From NCBI RefSeq assembly GCF_030698125.1, contig NZ_JAUYNV010000025.1, positions 186,001 through 250,000 of the forward strand: a stretch of 64,000 nucleotides of DNA, read 5' to 3'. Positions 59,581 to 64,000 of the stretch are shown here, one piece after another. The stretch is from Methyloversatilis sp. (GTDB lineage: Bacteria; Pseudomonadota; Gammaproteobacteria; Burkholderiales; Rhodocyclaceae). Below the pieces are notes generated by a model that ran no database searches, had not been told where the DNA came from, and saw nothing but the letters and a program-made list of their open reading frames with translations. The translations under genes were made by a program, and so were the position numbers. How positions within the stretch are numbered: the first letter of the stretch is position 1; every line of letters begins with the position of its first letter.

Positions 59581-59698
59581 AATTGCGGAAATCCGATGGT
59601 CTGAAGCAAACGGGAAGCGACGCACGACCTGCGCGGAAAAGCGACCGGCAAAGGAAATACGCACCTCCGCCGCCCACCGCAGCCATCGGTCAAATGCG

Positions 59699-59887
59699 TC
59701 AGGCCGGTCTCCGGGCTCGCGAGGGAAATGTGCGACCCGCCTTCCCATGCATCATGCACAGTGGCTGACTGGATCGCTACGACTCGCTTACCGTTGCGGG
59801 GGCAGCGCCGGGATCGCGACCTGATTGCAGGCACTCACCGGACTTCCCGTTTCACCCGTCGCAGCGAACGCTGGTCAGGGCACCTGA
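59699..59887 (-). promoter_or_regulatory. Cobalamin (B12) riboswitch
   Basis: Read on the minus strand the aptamer runs from TCAGGTGCC (59887) to GGCCTGA (59699), which pair as P1. Consensus blocks in order are GGGTGAAACGGGAAGTCCGGTG, the core GCTGCCCCCGCAACGGTAA, GTCAGCCACTG, GGGAAGGCGGG and finally AGCCCGGAGACCGGCC, the B12 box. All are near-perfect. It controls the operon of two PEP-CTERM genes and btuB, starting 156 nt downstream. Confidence 0.95.
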
Positions 59888-60136
59888 AGCACGCGCAGGG
59901 TATCCGTCGGGCTGGCGTGCCGTCAATGATCCAGCTCAATCGCGAGCAAAAAAACCGGGGTACGCAGCCTTGAAGGCTCGACGGCCCCTTGCCTTGCGCT
60001 TCCTGTCCGGCTGGCGCGCACGCAGGGCCTGTTCCAGCGCATCTCGCGAAAAGCTCATTGTCGGAAAACTTGACATTTCGACCGCAACGTCGCGGGTTGA
60101 CTTTTCAAGATGTTGAAAGAACGATGAAAAATAGTC

Positions 60137-60152
60137 AGGCGTGGGAATTGCA
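60137..60152 (+). promoter_or_regulatory. Sigma-54 promoter of the PEP-CTERM protease gene
   Basis: AGGCGTGGGAATTGCA has GG-N10-GC spacing and a perfect TTGCA -12 box; only the first base and one more of the -24 box deviate. Transcription would start near 60163, 36 bases before ATG. A TGTC-N9-GACA dyad at 60059-60075 could be an upstream activator site. PEP-CTERM genes of Betaproteobacteria are often sigma-54 driven with the PrsK/PrsR pair. Confidence 0.6.
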
Positions 60153-60198
60153 TGAGACAGAAAAAATACAAACCATCACAAACGTGAGGAGATCACAC

Positions 60199-61026
60199 AT
60201 GAAACAGTGGATCGCTGGGGTCGGTATTTTGTGCACCGCCCTTTTGAGTGCGCAAGCACAGGCATTCTCGGTATTTCCCATCGACGTTAACAACTCGCTC
60301 AAATGGGGCGACAACGCGAACGGCACACCAGGGGGCGTGATCACCTGGAGTTTCATGTCGGCCGGAACACCGGGAAATACGGATTTTTGCGGCGACGCCT
60401 GCCCGGGTTTGAGCGTCGATGCCATCAGTATCGAAAACTTTCCCGGTGGCGGATTCTCATTGCAGACGCTGACCAGTCTGGAGCCATTCATTACGGCGGC
60501 ATTCGACAAATGGTCGGCGGCGGCAAACATTTCGTTCGTGAAGTTCGACAGCGACAGCGGCGTGGCGATCAACGATCCGTCGGCGGTCGCCGGTGCAACG
60601 GGCCACATTCGCATCGGTGCGTTCAATTTCGCCAGCGGGGGCGGCGGCGTAGGCTTTGCACCGCCGCCCAACGGGGGCACCGGTGCGGGTGACATCATTT
60701 TTGCCGCGAATTCGTTCTACCAGTTCGCGCCCGGAAATGAAGGTGATGCCTACAGTACTTTTTTTGCGCCCAACGATTTCGAAAGTCTGCTGCTGCATGA
60801 AATGGGGCATGCGATCGGACTCGCGCATCCGCCTGTAGATGGAATGTGTCCGGTGATGCAGGTCGATTTCGCCTGCTTCGGCTTCATCAATCGCGAACTC
60901 GATGCCGATGACATCGCGGGTGCACAGTTTCTGTACGGTGCGCCCGTACCCGAACCTGAAGTTTGGGCGATGCTGCTGGCGGGCATGGGAATGGTCGGTT
61001 TCGCGGCACAGCGGCGTATGCGCTGA
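60199..61026 (+). CDS. PEP-CTERM matrixin-type metalloprotease
   Basis: A 275-residue exported protein. Signal peptide MKQWIAGVGILCTALLSAQAQA. The body ends in a zinc-metalloprotease site LLHEMGHAIGLAHP (HExxHxxGxxH) followed by a Met-turn-like CPVMQ, so it should be an active metzincin. It finishes VPEPEVWAMLLAGMGMVGFAAQRRMR, a PEP-CTERM signal. GAGGAG precedes ATG at 60199. Its N-terminal beta-rich part is like that of other PEP-CTERM peptidases. Confidence 0.85.
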   Translation: MKQWIAGVGILCTALLSAQAQAFSVFPIDVNNSLKWGDNANGTPGGVITWSFMSAGTPGNTDFCGDACPGLSVDAISIENFPGGGFSLQTLTSLEPFITAAFDKWSAAANISFVKFDSDSGVAINDPSAVAGATGHIRIGAFNFASGGGGVGFAPPPNGGTGAGDIIFAANSFYQFAPGNEGDAYSTFFAPNDFESLLLHEMGHAIGLAHPPVDGMCPVMQVDFACFGFINRELDADDIAGAQFLYGAPVPEPEVWAMLLAGMGMVGFAAQRRMR

Positions 61027-61045
61027 GCGCTGTTTGACACGAATG

Positions 61046-61072
61046 AAAACGGCGGCTCGGAGCCGCCGTTTT
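61046..61072 (+). terminator. Terminator after the PEP-CTERM protease gene
   Basis: AAAACGGCGGCT and AGCCGCCGTTTT enclose a three-base loop, giving a 12-bp stem with a T-run on the plus strand and a symmetrical A/T flank. It starts 20 bp after the stop codon. Confidence 0.88.
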
Positions 61073-61107
61073 CACTTTCATTCAGCGGACGGCCAATCAA
61101 TACATCG

Positions 61108-61133
61108 AGAAAACCGGGGCACTCGGCCCCGGT
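61108..61133 (-). terminator. Terminator after the formate dehydrogenase gene
   Basis: ACCGGGGC and GCCCCGGT pair across a five-base loop; on the minus strand the stem is followed by TTTTCTC. It is 22 bp past the stop of the formate dehydrogenase gene. Confidence 0.8.
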
Positions 61134-61154
61134 CTTGCTCAGACGCTTGCCTGA

Positions 61155-63959
61155 TCAGGCAGTTACCATCTGCGCCTGACCGCCGCCGTAGGTCGTCAGT
61201 CGGGTCGGCGTCCCGCCCTTCTTCAGGCGCACCGCGCAGTACTTGAACTCCGGAATCTTGCCGAACGGGTCCAGCGCCGGATTGGTCAGCATGTTCGCAG
61301 CCGCCTCGTAGTAGGCGAACGGGATGAACACGGCACCGACCGGCACGTTGCCATCGACACGCGCGTACAACGCGATCTTGCCGCGGCGCGATTCGACCGT
61401 CACCACCTCGCCGGGCCGCAGCTTCAGCTTCGCCATGTCGGCCGGGTTGATCGTGACCGTGGCGATCGGCTCGATGTTGTCGAGCACCGACGCCCGGCGC
61501 GTCATCGAACCCGTATGCCAGTGCTCGAGCTGGCGGCCGGTGATCAGCACCATCGGGAAGTCGGCATCCGGCTTTTCGTTGGCGCTGATCAGCTTGGCCG
61601 GCACCAGCTTGGCGCGACCGGACTGGGTCGGGAAGCGCTCGATGAATACCACCTCGTCGCCCGGGTCGCCCTCGTTTTCACACGGATAGGTGACCGAGTG
61701 CTCGGCTTCCAGACGCTCCCACGTGATGCCGGCGATCGAATGCATCGCCTTGCGCATTTCGTTGAACACGTCCTTCGCGCCGTCGTAGTGCCAGTCCAGC
61801 CCCATGCCGTTGGCCATCTGCTGGATGATCCACAGGTCCTGCCGCGCGTCACCCGGCGGATTGATCGCCTGACGACCCAGCTGCACCTGGCGGTCGGTGT
61901 TGGTGAAGGTGCCGGTCTTTTCCGGGAAGGCGGACGCCGGCAACACGACGTCGGCGAAGTAGGCGGTTTCGGTCAGGAAGATGTCCTGCACGACCAGGCA
62001 GTCGAGCTTGGCCAGCGCATCGCGGGCGTGGTTGACGTCCGGGTCGGACATGGCCGGATTCTCACCCATGACGTAACAACCGTTGAGCTTGCCGGCATGG
62101 ATGGCGTCCATGATTTCGACCACGGTCAAGCCGGGGTTGGCGTCGAGGCGGCTGCCCCACAGTTCTTCGAACTTGTCGCGGATGGTCTTGTTGCCAACCG
62201 CCTGATAGTCCGGGAACACCATGGGAATGAGGCCGGCGTCGGACGCTCCCTGCACGTTGTTCTGGCCGCGCAGCGGATGCAGACCGGTGCCGCGGCGACC
62301 GATCTGGCCGGTCATCATGACCATCGAAATCAGGCAGCGCGCATTGTCGGTGCCATGAACATGCTGCGACACGCCCATGCCCCAAAGGATCATCGACGCC
62401 TTCGAGGTCGCGAACATGCGCGCCACTTCGCGCAGCGTTTCAGCCGGAATGCCGCAGATCTTGGCCATGCGTTCCGGACTGAAATCGGCGACGTTCTTCT
62501 TCAGCGCATCGAAACCCGAAGTGCGGTCGCGCACGAATGCCTCGTCGACCAGACCTTCTTCGATGATGACGTGCATCATCGCGTTCAGCATGGCCACATC
62601 GGTGTCCGGCTTGAACTGCAGGAAGTGCGTGGCGTAGCGCTGCAGGTCGTTGCGGCGCGGGTCGCAGACGATGAGGCGCGCACCCTGCTTCACGGCATTC
62701 TTGATCCAGGTGGCACCCACCGGGTGATTGACCAGCGGATTGGCGCCGATCAGGAAGATCACGTCGGAGTGCAGCACATCGCGCACCGGGTTGGATACCG
62801 CACCCGAACCGACCGCTTCGAGCAGCGCCGCGACCGACGAGGCGTGGCACAGGCGCGTGCAGTGGTCGACGTTGTTGGTGCCGAAGCCGGTACGGATCAG
62901 CTTCTGGAACAGGTAGGCCTCTTCGTTCGAGCCCTTGGCCGAACCGAAACCGGCCAGCGCATTCGGCCCCTTGGTGTCGCGGATGGTGCGCAGACGGCTC
63001 GTCGCGTACTCGATCGCCTCTTCCCAGCTGGCTTCGCGGAACGCCGACAGCGGATTGGACGGATCGACGACGAAATTCTTGTGCTTCGGGGCATCGGCGC
63101 GACGGATCAGCGGCTTCGTGAGTCGCTGCGGGTGACGCGCGTAGTCGAAGCCGAAGCGGCCCTTGACGCACAGGCGCTCTTCGTTGGCCGGACCGTCGCG
63201 GCCGCTCACCATCAGTACGCGGTCGTCCTTGACGTGATACGTCAGCTGGCAGCCGACGCCGCAGTACGGGCAGACGGAATCGACGGTCTTGTCCATCTTC
63301 ACCATGCCGACACCCCCGGCCGGCATCAGCGCGCCGGTCGGGCAGGCCTGCACGCATTCGCCGCAGGCCACGCAGGTGGACGCGCCCATCGGGTCGTCCT
63401 GGTCGAACACGATCTTCGACGCCGATCCGCGGAAGGCGTAGCCGATCACGTCATTGCCCTGCTCTTCGCGACAGGCGCGCACGCAGCGGTTGCACTGGAT
63501 GCAGGCGTCGAGGTTCACGCTCATCGCCGGATGCGACTGGTCGCATGCCGGCTGATCGCGGCCTTCGAAGCGCGACCCGGTCACGCCGAGCTTGTCCGCC
63601 CAGTGCGCCAGTTCGGAATCGGGCTTGTAGGTCTGGTCCGGCATGTCCGACAGCAGCAGTTCGACCACCATCTTCTGCGCCTTCACGGCCCGCTCCGACT
63701 CGGCCTTCACATTCATGCCGGGCGTCGGTGCGCGGCAGCAGCTCGGCGCGAGCACGCGTTCGCCGTCGATCTCGACCACGCAGGCGCGGCAGTTGCCGTC
63801 CGGACGGTAGCCGTCCTTGTAGCAAAGATGGGGGATGTCCACACCCTGGCGGGCTGCCGCCTGCAGGATGGTTTCGCCGGCACGGGCCGTCATCGACTGG
63901 CCGTCCAGCGTGAATTCGATCGATTGCGCGATCACCGAAGCATCAATGGGTGCATTCAT
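61155..63959 (-). CDS. fdsA: NAD-dependent formate dehydrogenase alpha (catalytic) subunit
   Basis: A 934-residue molybdenum or tungsten enzyme. The N terminus is a 2Fe-2S ferredoxin-like domain (HLCYKDGYRPDGNCRAC, PSCCR), then a NuoG-type region with 4Fe-4S binding cysteines (ACIQCNRCVRAC, CVACGECVQACPTG) and the catalytic domain with VCPYCGVGC and Mo-ligand Cys371 in CTRLCHASSV, an ordinary Cys rather than selenocysteine. The C-terminal MGD-binding domain is complete. The gene stops at 61155 and starts 41 bp from the window end, so fdsB/fdsG partners would be further upstream. It oxidises formate to CO2. Confidence 0.93.
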   Translation of the reverse strand: MNAPIDASVIAQSIEFTLDGQSMTARAGETILQAAARQGVDIPHLCYKDGYRPDGNCRACVVEIDGERVLAPSCCRAPTPGMNVKAESERAVKAQKMVVELLLSDMPDQTYKPDSELAHWADKLGVTGSRFEGRDQPACDQSHPAMSVNLDACIQCNRCVRACREEQGNDVIGYAFRGSASKIVFDQDDPMGASTCVACGECVQACPTGALMPAGGVGMVKMDKTVDSVCPYCGVGCQLTYHVKDDRVLMVSGRDGPANEERLCVKGRFGFDYARHPQRLTKPLIRRADAPKHKNFVVDPSNPLSAFREASWEEAIEYATSRLRTIRDTKGPNALAGFGSAKGSNEEAYLFQKLIRTGFGTNNVDHCTRLCHASSVAALLEAVGSGAVSNPVRDVLHSDVIFLIGANPLVNHPVGATWIKNAVKQGARLIVCDPRRNDLQRYATHFLQFKPDTDVAMLNAMMHVIIEEGLVDEAFVRDRTSGFDALKKNVADFSPERMAKICGIPAETLREVARMFATSKASMILWGMGVSQHVHGTDNARCLISMVMMTGQIGRRGTGLHPLRGQNNVQGASDAGLIPMVFPDYQAVGNKTIRDKFEELWGSRLDANPGLTVVEIMDAIHAGKLNGCYVMGENPAMSDPDVNHARDALAKLDCLVVQDIFLTETAYFADVVLPASAFPEKTGTFTNTDRQVQLGRQAINPPGDARQDLWIIQQMANGMGLDWHYDGAKDVFNEMRKAMHSIAGITWERLEAEHSVTYPCENEGDPGDEVVFIERFPTQSGRAKLVPAKLISANEKPDADFPMVLITGRQLEHWHTGSMTRRASVLDNIEPIATVTINPADMAKLKLRPGEVVTVESRRGKIALYARVDGNVPVGAVFIPFAYYEAAANMLTNPALDPFGKIPEFKYCAVRLKKGGTPTRLTTYGGGQAQMVTA

Positions 63960-64000
63960 TTGAGTTGCCGTCCCTTCACTTGATTTCGTCAGGGAAATAC

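Noticed and set aside
61515-63983. An 822-codon plus-strand frame opposite the formate dehydrogenase gene
   Set aside because: Shadow of fdsA: composition dominated by His, Arg, Gly and Val, with no domain and no ribosome binding site.
1-64000. tRNA, rRNA, CRISPR arrays, insertion sequences and prophage
   Set aside because: No cloverleaf-like sequence, repeat-spacer pattern, transposase or phage structural gene was recognised by eye; a tRNAscan or covariance search could still find a missed tRNA.

Overview
The window is about 64 kb of high-GC (roughly 65%) chromosomal DNA, tightly packed with genes and with long antisense reading frames, as expected at this composition. Gene content (fused MrpA antiporter, bufferin operon, PEP-CTERM proteins, sigma-54-driven nitrate assimilation, tungstate transporter, NAD-linked formate dehydrogenase, PQQ-type ethanol-pathway aldehyde dehydrogenase with DUF779) points to a free-living betaproteobacterium, probably in or near Rhodocyclales; a Methyloversatilis-like organism would fit, but that is inference from gene content only. 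No rRNA, tRNA, CRISPR array, transposase or prophage was recognised.

Layout. 1-4.4 kb: truncated DUF4331 gene, a 570-bp non-coding gap, a metallo-beta-lactamase DNA exonuclease, a MEKHLA/M20 pair and DUF779. 4.5-7.4 kb: aldehyde dehydrogenase with a divergent GAF/winged-helix regulator. 7.4-10.8 kb: ModE-like regulator divergent from tupBCA. 10.8-12.7 kb: palindromic repeats, hydroxypyruvate isomerase and a 2OG-Fe oxygenase. 12.9-18.8 kb: six-gene Mrp antiporter operon. 19-22.5 kb: a lone tyrosine recombinase and a bufferin (copper-binding RiPP) operon bufA-terminator-bufBC. 22.5-25.3 kb: divergent gdhA and amt with NtrC-like sites and a sigma-54 promoter between them. 25.4-31.5 kb: outer-membrane phospholipase, an orphan sensor kinase behind two tartronate-semialdehyde-reductase-like genes, and ybiB. 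31.5-33.2 kb: a chemoreceptor. 33.3-44 kb: assimilatory nitrate cluster nirB-nirD-narK-kinase/phosphatase-nasA-ybiB paralogue, with two further sigma-54 promoters. 44-55.8 kb: mostly housekeeping and small-protein genes (dienelactone hydrolase, YaaA, HU, YciB, YciI, BolA, PpiC, flavodoxin-like, pirin, LysR, COG0523 GTPase, SelO, AstE-like). 55.8-59.9 kb: an operon under a cobalamin riboswitch encoding two PEP-CTERM proteins (one DUF4465) and a BtuB-like receptor. 60.1-61 kb: PEP-CTERM matrixin-type protease with its own sigma-54 promoter. 61.2-64 kb: formate dehydrogenase alpha subunit at the window edge.

How it fits together. Ammonium uptake and assimilation (amt, gdhA) and nitrate assimilation (nirBD, narK, nasA) share NtrC/sigma-54 signatures, so they look like one nitrogen regulon. 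The tungstate transporter and its ModE-like regulator supply Mo/W for pterin enzymes such as NasA and the formate dehydrogenase. The most unusual unit is the cobalamin-riboswitch operon: it places two envelope proteins with PEP-CTERM sorting signals upstream of a vitamin B12 receptor, suggesting a surface cobalamin-capture system in a proteobacterium that resembles, in layout, the accessory B12-binding surface proteins of Bacteroidetes. The bufferin operon, with a strong terminator between precursor and modification enzymes, is the second highlight.
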